Shown one piece after another: positions 41,085-54,026 of a stretch of DNA of 64,000 bases. The stretch's first letter is position 1. The number at the start of each line of letters is the position of its first letter. This DNA comes from Sthenelais limicola (taxonomy: Eukaryota; Annelida; Polychaeta; Phyllodocida; Sigalionidae), in NCBI GenBank assembly GCA_942159475.1, contig OW804094.1, positions 58,214,966-58,278,965 on the forward strand, written 5' to 3'. The notes under the pieces were generated by a model. The model saw only the letters and a list, made by a program, of their open reading frames with translations. It was not told the origin of the DNA and searched no databases. The position numbers were made by a program, and so were the translations under genes.

Positions 41085-41446
41085 AACGTCACGCCACGGA
41101 AGAAAATGCTCAAAAAGATGAATTTTCTAACTTTTTCAGAAGAATAAATTCCATATCGGTGATCTATGATGAATTTCCGATATTTTTGCCGCGAATTTTT
41201 CACTTCGGCATTAATATTTAGATGACAGGGAACGATAATTCCTTTAGCGCTAACCGTTACTCATGTTGCGCTCTCCATGTTACGTCATTAAATAGAAATT
41301 ATTAAATAGATAAACCAAACTTAACTTGATAATTTCTTAACTTAGTACTTGTCTATGGCTATTCTTACTTCTGTATCCCTGATCAGCATGCTAATCTTCC
41401 CATTATAGAGTTATGGGGATATGTACATGAATGGCTTTCCATAATA
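41085..41446. other. Spacer between retroelement and TIR element
   Basis: Probably the retroelement 5'UTR near 41084 and some flanking DNA. No ORF. The exact 5' end of the retroelement is not visible. Confidence 0.4.
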
Positions 41447-41639
41447 GGGTCAATGCACCATGAGTGGACCGGTTCTGAGCACCAAACAACAGTAGGGGGC
41501 ACAGCTTCCTTAATTGTCAGCCTATCGGGTAAACCAAGGTACCAAATGGAAGCAAATATCAATCTCTTTAAGGTTACCTATGCCTACACTGAAAATCTTC
41601 AATGTGTAATGCAAAGTCTATGGAGAAATGAAGCAAGTC

Positions 41640-41895
41640 AAATTCACCATGACTGGACCGGGGGGGACCTTGAGTGGACCACATGGGCACCCATGAGTGG
41701 ACCGTTGGGTCACCATGACTGGACCTGGGGGTCACCATGGGTGGACCGGGGGTAACCATGGGTGGACCTGGGGGTCACCATGGGTGGACTGGGCGGTCAC
41801 CATGGGTGGACCGGGCGGTCACCATGGGTGGACCGGGGGTTAACCATGGGTGGACCAGGGGTCACCATGGGTGGACCAGGAGGTCACCAGGGGTA
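41640..41895 (+). repeat. Minisatellite of ~21-24 bp (GGTCACCATGGGTGGACCGG)
   Basis: About ten units with the core CACCATG(G/A)(G/C)TGGACC and variable G runs. Open frames across it in both directions only echo the repeat. Confidence 0.9.
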
Positions 41896-41937
41896 GAAAA
41901 GCAGGCTGTCATAAAGAATTAGATGGAATGCAACGAT

Positions 41938-42068
41938 AACTGATCTACGAGTTGGGATCACATGGACGAGTAGTTGAAACGGTTGTATCATCGCAAGTGG
42001 TGTAGCCACGAGCGATGATACAACCGTTTCAACTACGAGTCCATGTTATCCCAACGAGTAGATCAGTT
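41938..42068. repeat. Long hairpin (57-bp arms) inside the TIR element
   Basis: AACTGATCTACGAGTTGGGA... pairs with ...CAACGAGTAGATCAGTT. The inner arms GTAGTTGAAACGGTTGTATC and its complement are perfect, and the loop is ~18 nt. Weak pairing extends outward (GGAATGCAAC/TTTGCATTCG). A nested fold-back MITE is likely. Confidence 0.85.
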
Positions 42069-42087
42069 TGAGTTTGCATTCGATATT

Positions 42088-42700
42088 TATATCACAACTA
42101 ATGTGTTAAAAACCGATTTATTTACCTTGCATGGCCTGTGGGTCGCATGGCTTTCCGCCATGTTTGTTTATGCTATGCAAACTGAACGCTTTATGTAAGA
42201 GCCAATCTGATTGGATAATAAAGCGCACGTGACTGCTGACCCACTTTCTCGGAGCGAGCGACCAGGGAACGTCTCAAATAACCAATGTATATCATGGGAA
42301 AATCATTATTTGTGATTTTCGAAATTTTAAACTTGTTCCAAACTGTTTTTTTGTATGTCTACTTACATTTTAATGCATTGGGAGTAGTATTCATTTTTTT
42401 TTTCTTATATTACAACTGATTTTATAGATCTTTGGAATTATCAACGCTTTGTCATTTTTATACGACCCCCGATCAAATAACGCATGTCAACATGGAAACT
42501 AAACGAACGAACCAATCAGATTGTCGCAGCCGACAATTTCAAAGCTGGCGCCGTGCAGTGGAAACTTCACGCACCAATCACAGCCAAGATAACAAGCGCC
42601 TTCGGTACTAGGCGGAACACACATGTGCTTTTCCGAAACATTATTCATACCGCGGATCACCGGGTTGGGAGGTTGATAACAAGCCAAGTTGTGATATAAT
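42088..42700. other. Possible small TIR element (13-bp ends)
   Basis: TTATATCACAACT at 42088-42100 is complemented by AGTTGTGATATAA near 42688-42700. Ends this short can arise by chance; no coding content. Confidence 0.3.
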
Positions 42701-42949
42701 TGGTTAAAATGCACAAACTGAATCATGTAGAGCCTGATCATAAATGCATCTGGATCGATGCAGCCATGACAAGAGTGCTCCAGTATTATTGGCAAGGATT
42801 TGCAATGCCAAAACTTCAACCCAATGTCCCATACAGAAAAATGATCAGATCAAAATGATTTTTTCTCTGATTAAGCCTCAATATATGGTCTTTCTATAAG
42901 TCACAATAAAAAATATATAGTTCCACACTTATACTTTTTTTATGTAATC

Positions 42950-43042
42950 TCCTGGTTGGCCCACTCATGGTGACTGGGTGGCCCACTCATGGTGACTTGG
43001 GTGGACCACTCATGGTGACTTGGGTGGACCACTTAAGGTGAC
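42950..43042 (+). repeat. Minisatellite, inverted version of the left array
   Basis: Units of ~22-24 bp with core CCACTCATGGTGACT(T)GGGTGG, four copies. Complementary in core to the array at 41640-41895. Confidence 0.85.
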
Positions 43043-43486
43043 GTTGACATGCTATATTTATTCTCTGATTACAAAAGAAATGTTAATAACATTGTCCTAA
43101 CTATTATTTTTTCTAAGAAAGATACGATTCTTGATTCAGTACCATGTCATAGAAAGTACCATACGCCAGTTGGCAAAATCCTATAAGTGGCGCCCTCATT
43201 TGGACAAGGACAATTGAAAAAATGTTCTCACTGAAAGTGACACATCATGGGGTCACTGGAAAGATGAAAAACATTTGAGGGGAAAATATTTCCTGACATC
43301 AATCTAACAACCACATGGACATCGCTAGATGGCAGCAGCAAGTAAATGACCCTCAGCATTGATTAAGGAGGTAACTAAAATGAAATGTGCATGCATATAG
43401 GAACAGCAGGCCACAGAAAATGGTCCACTCATGGTACCCGGCATGGTACCCATTTCTTGAATGGTCCACTCATGGTGCATTGACCC

Positions 43487-45439
43487 TATAGTGAGTAACT
43501 CATCAACGCAGGTTCACAAATAACAAGGTAATAGCTTTGAGGTATCAAAGTTAGTAGGTTTTCTGTCAAAGCGCACTCCATTCTAATCAGCGAATTTGTA
43601 AATTAGATTCCAGGACCTTTAAACGGGGAATATGTAAGATTCTGATGGCCATTAACTGCGTCATCTCCTTTGTTCATAAGCGGATGATTTATGATCCTAT
43701 TAGCTCCATTGAGCTACAGAATAAGCACCAGACCTAGACACCAGAATATCTCTATTTAACATATCACGAGTTCGCATTTCTTCTTATTCACGCATGGGTA
43801 ATCTTATAGAGATACAGTGACAATTTGCTACTACTATGGTAGTGCATCATATCTCTGAGTATACATGGTGACCCTTTCCTTATAATATGATGGCCCTATC
43901 ACCAAGAGAAGATTGACCCAGTTTCGTAGTTCAATGCGCCGCCACTGCGGAGAGGTCGATGCAGGCTGCTGGCGATGCGGGGATTGCAGCAGTGGTGCTG
44001 TATCAGGGTAGGTTGGCCATAGAGCTGCACTTACAAGGATACGCTTGCACCATATCAACCAAGATCTCAATGATAATTTCGACATGAAACGCTTACAGAA
44101 CTACCAGTAGGACGCCCGTGTCCCTGGGGAATGATACCTTGAAAGATGCTGGGACATAGGACATGGTGGACCAGCAGAGGGAACTGTTTATAGCAGCCTG
44201 GATCATCAGCTAGCTTTGATGTTTTGCCTCTCCTCGGATCCCCAACGTAAGTGTAGGCAGGGACCACAATGAGTCGCTGCCTTTCTCTCTCTCATAGTGC
44301 AATATAATCTCTCTAGGTCTGTGACTGTTTCTCACCCTCTGCAGATTCTGGTCCTTCTAGGGCTTCGTGTACAAATGCCTCCAGGGATCCAACTATGCTC
44401 ACTCCCCCTATATAAAAGGGAACGCTCTATAGGGGGGAGTGCAGCTAAAATTACAATATGTTGGAGGTATTTTGATAACACTCGGCGTCAATATGTGGCT
44501 GATGGTGTTGTTGCCTAGAGCCACGTCAAAGATGAAAGGCAAGGATGTGCTAATCGAGATCTACTTCTCACACTTCACGCTACGTGTAAGGAATGTATTT
44601 TTACTAAAGTAAATAATTTCATCATTCATTGTAGCATTTATACAACAATGCGCCAATATATGAGTCTTTAACTATGTGGTATACGTATGTTTATGCTATA
44701 AGAAAGCTACTTAAATTCATTCATGTGTGATAGGCTTATATTGTTAGTCAATCAATTCTGATTAAGGAACAAGGCGATGCACGGACTCATATTTAGTTGT
44801 TTCATCCTCTTACAACAAATGTTGCAACACAAACAACCATTTGCCTTAAATTGCTTGTGTTCTATATAATACGAGCAAGCAGGTCATGAACAAATCACCC
44901 AATCGTCCTTACATTGAATATGTGAGGAGGACGATTGGAAGTTATTTAGCTTTAGTTCTGGAAGCTATATCCTAGATTTCCTACAGGTTGTGCGTTCCTT
45001 TTGGAGGAAGCCAAATTATGTCAGGGATGTTTTTTTGTGGATCGCCATCATCAAAAGAAATGCAGCTCTCTTTGTTAATTAAATGCATTTCCAAAATAGG
45101 AGAGCGAATAAGGAAATAACCCACGCGATCTCCTTGTATTTTTGTGTTCGATGGAGGAACCTGGAAATGGGAGAAGCCAATAGAACCTGACAGAAATTCT
45201 AACAGCCTCCTTCAGTATAACCTTTTGTGGGCGTCTTGCTGACTAATAGATGTGTCATTTAGCGGAGTTTCTTCAATACGTCAAAGCAAGGTAGAGGGAT
45301 AACGAGCATTGACCTGTCCGGGGTAAATAACAAACTAACGGGCTGCATCTGGGTTTTATAAAGGAGGTCAAACAGCTAGGGCCCCCAATGGCGTAATATA
45401 TTTTGAGATTGATGAGAGAAGAGAGGAATTTTGGGTAGT
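43487..45439. other. Intergenic sequence, no gene supported
   Basis: A slightly GC-richer stretch at 43900-44500 has short frames and a CGEVDAGCWRCG string on the + strand resembling a LINE zinc-finger remnant, too short to call. A small hairpin (CCAATCGTCC...GGACGATTGG) is at about 44903-44940. Confidence 0.4.
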
Positions 45440-45881
45440 CTGAAATGTATATGTTAATCATCCCTAATATAGATCAAGGGGACATATTTTATTCTTCCAC
45501 GAATAAACAACTTCTGAAACGAATAGACTCTCTTTTAAATTCAGCAGTAAGATCTGTTCTTAACCTGAATAAAAGAGTCAATGTAGAAAATGAAACAAGG
45601 GAACTGAATGTTTTATCAAACACAATAAGGAGAGAGGTACATACCCTGGAACGTGCCTTTTACCTGGCTCAAACAAAATCAAATTTAGATTGTCGAATTC
45701 TACCCACTAGAAGTCATGCAAAGAAAAGAAAGAATTTAAAAATAAATCATCCAAAATCAACCTTGTACCAAAATAGCTTCTCATATCAAAACTTGCCTGG
45801 AACTCACTAAAAACTGAAATCCAGTCCATCGTCTCGAAAAAACATTTAAAAAAACAATTAGAACTCTCATATGAAAACTAA
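45440..45881 (+). pseudogene. 5'-truncated CR1/Jockey-like LINE, RT C-terminal end
   Basis: Reads MLIIPNIDQGDIFYSSTNKQ, LLKRIDSLLNSAVRSVLNLN, RREVHTLERAFYLAQ and, after a single frameshift near 45793, AWNSLKTEIQ to a stop at 45881. This is the thumb/C-terminal region homologous to MDFGDTIYNG...LLEKRREAH of the element at 34663-35722. It may end near the ATT-rich run at 46205-46235. Confidence 0.75.
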
Positions 45882-47480
45882 ACAGTTAAAAAAAATAAAA
45901 AAAATAGCTAACCCAAGGACACTAACCTCTGTCCTACACCAGCTCAGAAATGTATTTCGCATAAAGCTGAAAATGTAATACACATATGACAAAATAATGA
46001 AAAAAACCCCCAATAATTGTCATTGATAAACCAATACTTTCAAGGCCAGATTGTAAAGCCTGGAAAGAACTATATCGATCCAGCTATGGCCAAAAGTCTA
46101 TCCCATAATATCACTGAGTACTGTACTGAGTGAAATCCAATATATAAACCTCCATATCACGATTTAAAAACAATGAATCTTGTAGGATCGATTATATTGC
46201 ATTTATTATTATTATCATTATTATTATTACAAGTTTGAACCGCACTAACTGTATATATAATGAAAATGACAAGAAAAAACAGTGCATGGTCCATATTTTT
46301 TTTAAAGATTTTTAAGGGCTGCTATATTGAAAACTTTTACCAACAACCCTTATTTTCAACACAGGTTCATTATAAAAAAACTTCCACGGTGAAAGTAGTT
46401 AGATCTACGATTGTCTTTTCTTTAAAAAAAAAGATTCTATTTAACTGTGTATACCCAACGAGATTGTGTTAATATAATCTCGTTACCCAGTCCCCTCCTT
46501 TTTTTTCATGATTTGCCCTAGTAGGCCTATGGCCATACAATTTCTCACTCTTAAACTGACATTGCAGCTATACCAAAAACTCATTGGTAAAATCGCCAAA
46601 CTTCCCTCATTAATTCTTTTGTTAATAATTAACATAGATAATTCAATGCTAAAGGATAAGGACTCGATTTTAAATCAATTTAACATTTTTTCCATCTATC
46701 TTGTGTGGGGCCCCTCCCTATAGTTCCATTGCTCTATGGCGGGAATATACGGAAGTGCTGAGGCTCGAAGCTAATTTACATACTGAACGGAAATGACGTC
46801 TCTGCTGGCCGTGCGTGAAGCTTTAGGCGAAGTAGGCGGACCATTGGTAGGACAGAAAGGCTAATAATACAAATTCAGGAACATATTTTATATCAAATTA
46901 AAGCTTGGGCGATTTCCTGTCTAACAATGTGTGCCTTTTGGTGGTCAGTCGTACAGCAAGACATGTCCGCAGGGTATGACCGGCTCAATATTTCCAGTTT
47001 TAGGCCTTAATTCGATTTGAACCCTTCATTCATTAGATGCATAAAAATGCCAGCCAAGGATTGGGATCACATAGGCCAGAGCTGTAGCCTATAGGCCTAC
47101 ATAATATGCATATTATGCAACAGTGGTAGATAGGTCTACACGGCGGGAAAAACGAGAATCCGAAAGTAGTACTCATATCCATACGCAAGCGTTGTTAGGC
47201 AAGAAAGTAGTTCTGTGTTCGAAGCATAATTAAACAATAAAAACCTATTTTATTCTTGATAAATGTACCTATGCATTGAACCCAACCTAACAACGATTCA
47301 CTCCTTCTAAATAAATATGATATTAATCCACTTTATCATGAAAAACGGCTTTATTAATATTTTTATGATGATTATATATACAGTTAGTAAATTATTATTG
47401 CCATATTATGTCTATAATCGTGCTGTATTGTATGATTACCACAGCAAACTGTACAGTCATGCTGATAGATTACGTTTGTC
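45882..47480. other. AT-rich non-coding sequence
   Basis: Contains A-runs, an (ATT)n stretch at about 46200-46235 and a TAGGCCTA-rich patch near 47080-47110 (with ATATGCATATTATGCA). No ORF supported. Confidence 0.4.
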
Positions 47481-47735
47481 TATATGTAAACTAGACCGGT
47501 GAAACATTAATAGTTGATTATGTAATAGTTGATTATGTAATTAATAAACTAATTAATTAACTTGTTTAAACTCTGTATCGATATCATGTACACCCACTAC
47601 TCTTAGTTAATCTTCACAAATTGGGAACGTCTGGAAGAACTGGGATTATCCCAGAAGTCTGTCGACCAGCTTGTCATTTTCTATGTAACTGTTATTTTAT
47701 TATTGTCAAATAAAAGATGTTTCAATTCAATTCAA
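47481..47735 (+). repeat. LINE 3'UTR/tail ending in TTCAA repeats
   Basis: Ends ...TTATTGTCAAATAAAAGATG then (TTCAA)n, the same type of tail as the minus-strand one at 33898. A tail of a severely truncated LINE copy, + strand. Confidence 0.65.
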
Positions 47736-50700
47736 TATAATTATAGAGGGTGATGTCAAAATAGATATATGGTTATCTCCCTTCTAATATATCAGGCCAT
47801 ATTTTTGTCTCTGTGATTATAATGTTCTTCCGCGGGGTAATTTAGTTGGATAGCTTGTATTTTGCAATTATGCTCAAGTGATCAATGGTCAAAGATGGGG
47901 GAAAAACGCATTTATCTCATATCTCATTTCAAATAAAAACCAATTCCATATTGCAACATGATGACTTTCTTCGTTGAGAGGTCTACTAGATATAGGAGCT
48001 TTACACCATATTAATACATTGAGATTAACCAGAGGAGGGAAAGATGTTCAAATATTTTTGGTTTAAAGTAAAATAGACCGGTCATTTCACTCTACAGTAT
48101 AGCTAAGCCTTTATACATGAATACAACTGATAATAGCTCTAAACAACCTTCATGCAAATAATCAGATTCATTAGTATTATAAAGGGGATGTTTTACTCTG
48201 ACTACCACTCAAGCACGTGACCAAAGGCATAGGCGAACCCCCTCTCTCGCGCCACTATAATATTAAGGACCTACGCTTTCAAGCATTTATTCATATCGGA
48301 GCGAGGAAGAAAGCAGATATGGCCTTCATCCTTTAATATCTGGTTGCATCCCATAAATCCTTTCACTGAGCCCTGTATGACTGCTCAGGTGTATTTATCG
48401 GGCCGGTATTTATCTATGAGGAAGGCAACTGTTCTAGTCAAGGTCTATTATCCGGCGCCTTGCATAGAAACCAGGGCCATATATCAGAGGGAAATATGTA
48501 GCGCCCCATCAAGGAGATACAGTTAGTTTTCCCCATATAATTATTTGCGTCACAAAGTGTCCTGAGTGCCCCACTCCATGCGCCGTTGCTCGTCACATTC
48601 AACGCAAAAAGAATATTTTAGTATCACATAAAGTCATTTTAACCAGCAGGTCCGTCGATGTTGAAGGGCTTTTGAGTGCCTATAATTAAATTTGGGCTGC
48701 TATCAAGATAATACACATCAAGAAATTTAGTTATATGTAAGAAATTGAATAAATGGTCTTGTCGGGAATAGCTATAATTGCCTCACATTAAACAAGGAGG
48801 CAGCACTAACTGTTCAAACCTTTATTTACTAATGTGGAGTAAACATGGCACAAGGAGAATAACATGTATACATGTATCGGAAGTCATTGGTCGAAGGTTA
48901 AATGACATACAAGAGATGAAATAAGTCCATAGATAAATCAGAAGACAGGATAATGTATGCTCGAGCAATGGTAATTCGAACAAGACATAATCTTATAATG
49001 ATAATACATATATATATATACATATTGACCAGAGTTGGATGTTAGAGTTTATAGTTATTTAAGCCCTATTATAACGAATGTTATAATTGAATGTATTGTT
49101 ATAGGGCGGTGGGTGGGAGAAAAAATTTAAAAAGACTTGAGGTGACTGAGCACGTGTTGGTGCCTCAGCTGCCCGGAGTGGAGAGAGGGCTAGAGCTAGA
49201 GGTTAGGGGAGAGGAGGTGCCTCATGGGACTGGTGCCTTATGGGACTGAGAGAGAGAGAACAGCTAGGCGGCGCTCCTGTCCAATGACTAGGAATTCTAT
49301 GAATTCCTTAACTCATCATGACTATTTGTATTTATTTAATATCAATGAACGACTTAAGTCCATAACACTCATTTTGACGATAGAAAAGGGGTGACCATTC
49401 GGCTGGTCATAAACATACTCATTTCAGTGGATCCAATATTTATGGTCCAGATAATACAATTGCCTTTTAAGTACAACATTGCAGACAAAAGAAAGACCTC
49501 AAGAGCAATATTTATTCTACTGAACACAAGGCGTGTGTGATATTAGATCCGGCTAAAAAAGTTTTTAGCATTTTACCAAAGGAACAGTTGTATCATGATA
49601 AGCTAGTAGCAGCCTTTGTACTTTATACGGCTTGACTTGTGTCTAATAATAACTTGTGTCTTATCTGGGAAAACTGGTTACAAGTTTAGTCTGCAATTAA
49701 TCAATCCCACTATCTGGTGAAGACGTGGCCCCGCCCTATATCATTAGGAAGCCCTCACAGCCTCCGATCAAAGAAAGTCTCATCTGACAAGCTCTTATTA
49801 CACAAGCCATACACAACCAACACGTGTAATCAAGACAAGTTTTAGATTATTTGTGATTTCCGTATAGTAGCGAGCACCTTATTATAAAAACTTTTAAACC
49901 ATTATTGTCAACAATGTTCATCGATCCCTTAAGTTAATTACTCGTTACAAAAATGTAGTCGTCGTTACATCCCTTCAGTCACTAATGTAGAACTTCTAAA
50001 ATACTTTGTAATATTTCTTTCGATTAGGCGCAATCTCTTGTTGGAATTCTGGTGCTAAGATGTATGACACAAGAGAATCAATTAGCTGTTTGCCTATATT
50101 GATAAGCTTACATAGTTGATGGGACACCTGCTTTACGGGACATATATGTATGCATAATAATTAAAAAGAGTATAGGGTACATCGCTCGTTTGCTCTCAAT
50201 AATAGATTGGAGTATACTATCCCTGGAGTAAGTGGAAGGCCAGCTGTGGAGCTGGATGAAACGGCCTGGTAAAATATCGTACAATAATTACATACCACAA
50301 TTACCACAATCAAAACTTCTCGCCGCGGCAGTTCTTAGCGTGTAGTATATGGAAATAGGGTGCATATGGACGTGGGGCACGCATTAATCGAAGATACTGA
50401 GAATTTTATATTTGGTCCATTCCCTTTCTTTGAATTCTTTGTATCTTACTTTGAACTGTGCCCATTACTAGAATATGATTGACCTAGATCAGCAAAGTGT
50501 TTGATATTATTAGATACCTTTTTACCCAATAAACTCTTTGTTCCTATTTGAAAGTATACTAGGAAACATGTACTACTACTTGTTTCCGAATGCACTCTTT
50601 TTATGTAAATAGAATGCACTTACATGAATTGTTGGGTCGCTAAGACAGTAAGATTGCATTAGAATTGGTGACATCTTTCTCCAATTGAAGCCCATTTGGA

Positions 50701-50860
50701 TGTTCCAGCCTATATTGGAAAATATCTTATTTATTCTAGAAGTAAACGGAAGAGAATTGTGAATTACTTTCATGTATTTAATGGTAATGTATTTTGAGAT
50801 TTATTTTCTATAATTGATATAATCTAACTCACATAGAAAAGTTACATGGTAATATTACTT
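47736..50860. other. Intergenic sequence, nothing firm
   Basis: No coding region supported. A short GA-rich patch at about 49170-49260 and a palindrome AGGAATTCTATGAATTCCT at about 49290-49308 are the only structure noticed; a (TA)n run is near 49008-49020. Confidence 0.45.
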
Positions 50861-50945
50861 ACAAAAATGCGTCTAAATCTCGGTAATCACGGTGTACGTG
50901 GTTAGGACAATAAAATTATTATTGTCATTGTCATTGCCATTGTGG
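50861..50945 (+). repeat. Short LINE/SINE-like 3' tail
   Basis: GGTGTACGTGGTTAGGACAATAAAATTATT is followed by ATTGTC-type repeats (first 20 of the motif: GGTGTACGTGGTTAGGACAA). Resembles the microsatellite-tailed ends of RTE/CR1 elements. Confidence 0.4.
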
Positions 50946-51099
50946 TCAATAACTGAAAAAGATCTATGCACAAATTATTCTGCCCTTTAGATCCTTAATA
51001 ATTCAAAATTGCCACTCACAAAAGAGAACATAATCCGATTTAGAATACGTCTCAGTTTGAATTGACGAAAACACTAATATATCACACAATTTCACATCA

Positions 51100-51333
51100 T
51101 TCATTAATTTTATCCTACCATTATTGCATCCTTTGTGATATAAAAGAAAATATTATTTACTGGATTATGTATTGCTGGAGAAAATGGCTGAGCGATTAGA
51201 ACCTGAGATGATATTACATTCATAAATTTTATCCTACCATTATTGCATCCTTTGTGATATAAAAGAAAATATTATTTACTGGATTATGTACTACTATTGC
51301 TGGAGAAAATGGCTGAGCGATTAGAACCTGAGA
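51100..51333. repeat. ~118-bp tandem duplication
   Basis: TTTTATCCTACCATTATTGC through GCGATTAGAACCTGAGAT occurs twice (51100-51208 and 51218-51333) with few differences, including a CTACTA insertion. It abuts the hairpin that follows. Confidence 0.9.
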
Positions 51334-51423
51334 TTATAGGGGGGTGTATGTGTTCTTAGGCACAAACCGAGGCGGAGCCGAGGTTTGTCTCTAAGAACTC
51401 ATACACCCGGCCCCCCCCTATAA
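51334..51423. repeat. 90-bp hairpin with GC-rich tip
   Basis: TTATAGGGGGGTGTATGTGT... pairs with ...ATACACCCGGCCCCCCCCTA; inner arms CTTAGGCACAAACCGAGGC and its near complement. The tip is CCGAGGCGGAGCCGAGG. Confidence 0.85.
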
Positions 51424-54026
51424 CCGAAGGGTCTAATTGCTTTAGTCTCGCATTGTTGGTATCCTCACACACGGCCACCCCTGCTCACCACCAAAATGGA
51501 CTGGGCTAAACCCGTAGCGCACGCTCATTCCCGCTCAGTGTTCACCAGTGCAGAACGAACACGTTACACCACACATCCACAACCAACCACCAGATCCCAA
51601 CAATTCAAGACTAACATCCATTAAACCCAATAACCACACGACGTAGGTGTGCGATTTTTAGCGTTTCAATGGATTCATTAACCCAGCAATATCTTATCTA
51701 GTTTATCACATGTCTCAATCAGAGCCCGCCCCCCTCCCGTGGTTTCAAGTGACCACACAGGAGGAGTGCCTGATGTCCATCTCTTAATTTATTGCCATCC
51801 ATAATGTTAAGACTGTGGACAGCTCATAGGGACTGATGCTATGTGTTCTCTATGATATATTTAAATCGTTTTTATTTTATTCTTAGGAGAGCGAATTATG
51901 TTTTTAAAAAAACGCCTGCTAGCTTCAAGATCTTTCTTTCTTTTCCCCCTCTCTTCTCTCCCCCTTTCTCTTTTTCTTCCTCTCTCTCCTCCCTCTCTGA
52001 CAATCTGGATAAACAACCACAATGAAAACAAATGGCATTTCTTTTAAACTTCGGTATTTGATTCATGAATTGTTTCTGATCATAAAAATAAAAATAAAAT
52101 CACCTTAGTATCAGGTTGCAATTCTGGGAGGTTCAACCTATAGTGTCAAATCTTTCAAAGAGAGCTGTTATTGAATGAAAAATGTTCAAGGAAAGTCGTT
52201 ATTTTACCAATTTCTCTCAAGAATATAGTAAAATTTCCAGTCCAACAGTTTAACTTTCCTGGTAAACTTTCCAATCATGTAGTATTTATCCAGGCTAGCA
52301 TCCAAGACAGGGGAGATAACCTTGTCTGCACACTAAGAGAAAGTTTTTGCATCCTCGGACATTTTCAGAGAACGTATTGCATCCTCAGACATATTCGTTA
52401 TTGCACGCTCAGACATGGTTATTGCGGGCTGGTATTTCAGCGTTTCCATATCATGAATATTGCATGGACTTTTTGCACATAAAAGTCCTCGAAGTGTGAT
52501 AAAATAGAAATAATTTCATTATAATATTATTATTTATAATTTGTTGACTTTTTCATTACGCCTTAGTATCTCTTAGTGTCTGTTGCATATATACTCCTCA
52601 TTATGATCGAGTGAGTTCTTTTGCACAAGATTCTTAACCCGAGTGACCAACATGTCTGTATTCTTAATATGAGTGTGGAGCAATAGTATTTCGGTGAAAG
52701 TAAGATAGGCATGAATGGAAATAGTCACCAGTAATCGTGGTCTGCACCTTTTATGTCCACAAATATATGGCAAAAGTGTATTGATATAAACACTGACACT
52801 AAAATATGAATCATTCGCAGGAGCACATGTTTGAGCACTGAACATAACTTTTATGATTAATCGTATCAGATGGCTTACTGGGATATTTATGCTACATTAT
52901 GATTTAAAAATGGCCTTGTCCAAGGACATATACAATCCATATCATGCGTTTGGTTTCAGTTCATTTATGCCAATATAGACTAACACGACCAAGTCTATGA
53001 TATATTATTGGGAACTATTATTTAAGAGATAAATATCTAAATTCCGTGAATTCCTACAGAAATGGATGTTTGGGTAGCGTGTACAATAATTTGAGTTCGG
53101 GGATCAAGCGCATGCACTTAGAGAAATGAGTAGGTATTTCTCAGTCAAGCTGAGGAGCTAGTACACGCTTGTCTCAGACCAAGAAGGGCTTATTGGTGTG
53201 ACCTCAGTTCTCAGCAGGCCTCGGGTGTTTTGAATGAGTAAGTCCACACATATCGATCCACCCGGGCTGGATATATGGCTCACAGCTAGTGTGGCACTCA
53301 TTGACAGGGTAGCCACGTAGACAGCAAGAGGCTTAGCATAAATGAAGGATTTACATCGGATACCGATAGATTTTAACTCTGGGGACTTCTTGGCTGAAAA
53401 GACTTGATAATGATGTGAAAGCCTTTTGGCTGCTGCAAGCTGAGAGGGAGGGTTCCAAGAGGGAGGGTGGAAATGGATCAATTTCAATCAGAGGTAATCA
53501 TGATGTCCTTTATTGCATCAGCTCGTAAGGAATCAAAAGAATCATCACTGGATCCCCAAAATATCAACTGTAATTATAATCATGGTTTGCATTTTTTTTG
53601 TCAAACTGGTAACACAGTTGAAGGAAAACTATTCTAATATAGGACAAACTTTGAAACGTCCGCACTGATTATTCAATGGTGTCCTGTTTGTTACACAAAA
53701 AGGGCCATTGGTTCTGCCGCAATTCATCATGTTATCCCCCGAGATATCACCGCATACCATAGATCACTTTGCCCGGCTGCTACACTGCTGTGGAGATTAA
53801 ATATCTGTGCCATCATCTTGGAATGATGCACGCACCAACTGCAATCATACGAAAAAAACACCACATTTTTCCTGAAGCGAAGAAAGGATAAGAAAAAAGT
53901 TATGAAAGCAAATTCAATTTCAGGATAGTGTATATGCTAATTTTTATATGCTAAGTTTAACGTTATGCATCATAATAATTCGACGCCAATGATTAATTAA
54001 TGGGCATTGAAAAAATGAACACTTAA
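51424..54026. other. Intergenic sequence with a pyrimidine tract
   Basis: A C/T-rich tract is at about 51930-52000. Short ORFs have no domain or splice context. Confidence 0.4.

Larger units (their letters stand above)
41447..43486. mobile_element. 2.04-kb non-autonomous element with 24-bp perfect TIRs and end-derived minisatellites
   Basis: GGGTCAATGCACCATGAGTG... (41447-41470) is exactly complemented at 43463-43486, and TA flanks both sides as a possible 2-bp target duplication. The inner half of the TIR, CCATGAGTGGACC, is iterated near the left end (41640-41890, as CCATGGGTGGACC units). Its complement is iterated towards the right end (42950-43040 and about 43427-43475). There is no transposase. 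TA duplication would suit a Tc1/mariner-type enzyme, but the TIR sequence does not identify a superfamily. Confidence 0.75.

Noticed and set aside
41574..41922. Pro/Gly-rich ORFs (GGPGVTMGG and complement)
   Set aside because: Translations of the minisatellite in the TIR element.
43920..44250. + strand CGEVDAGCWRCG string resembling a LINE Cys-His finger
   Set aside because: Too short and without supporting RT residues on either side.
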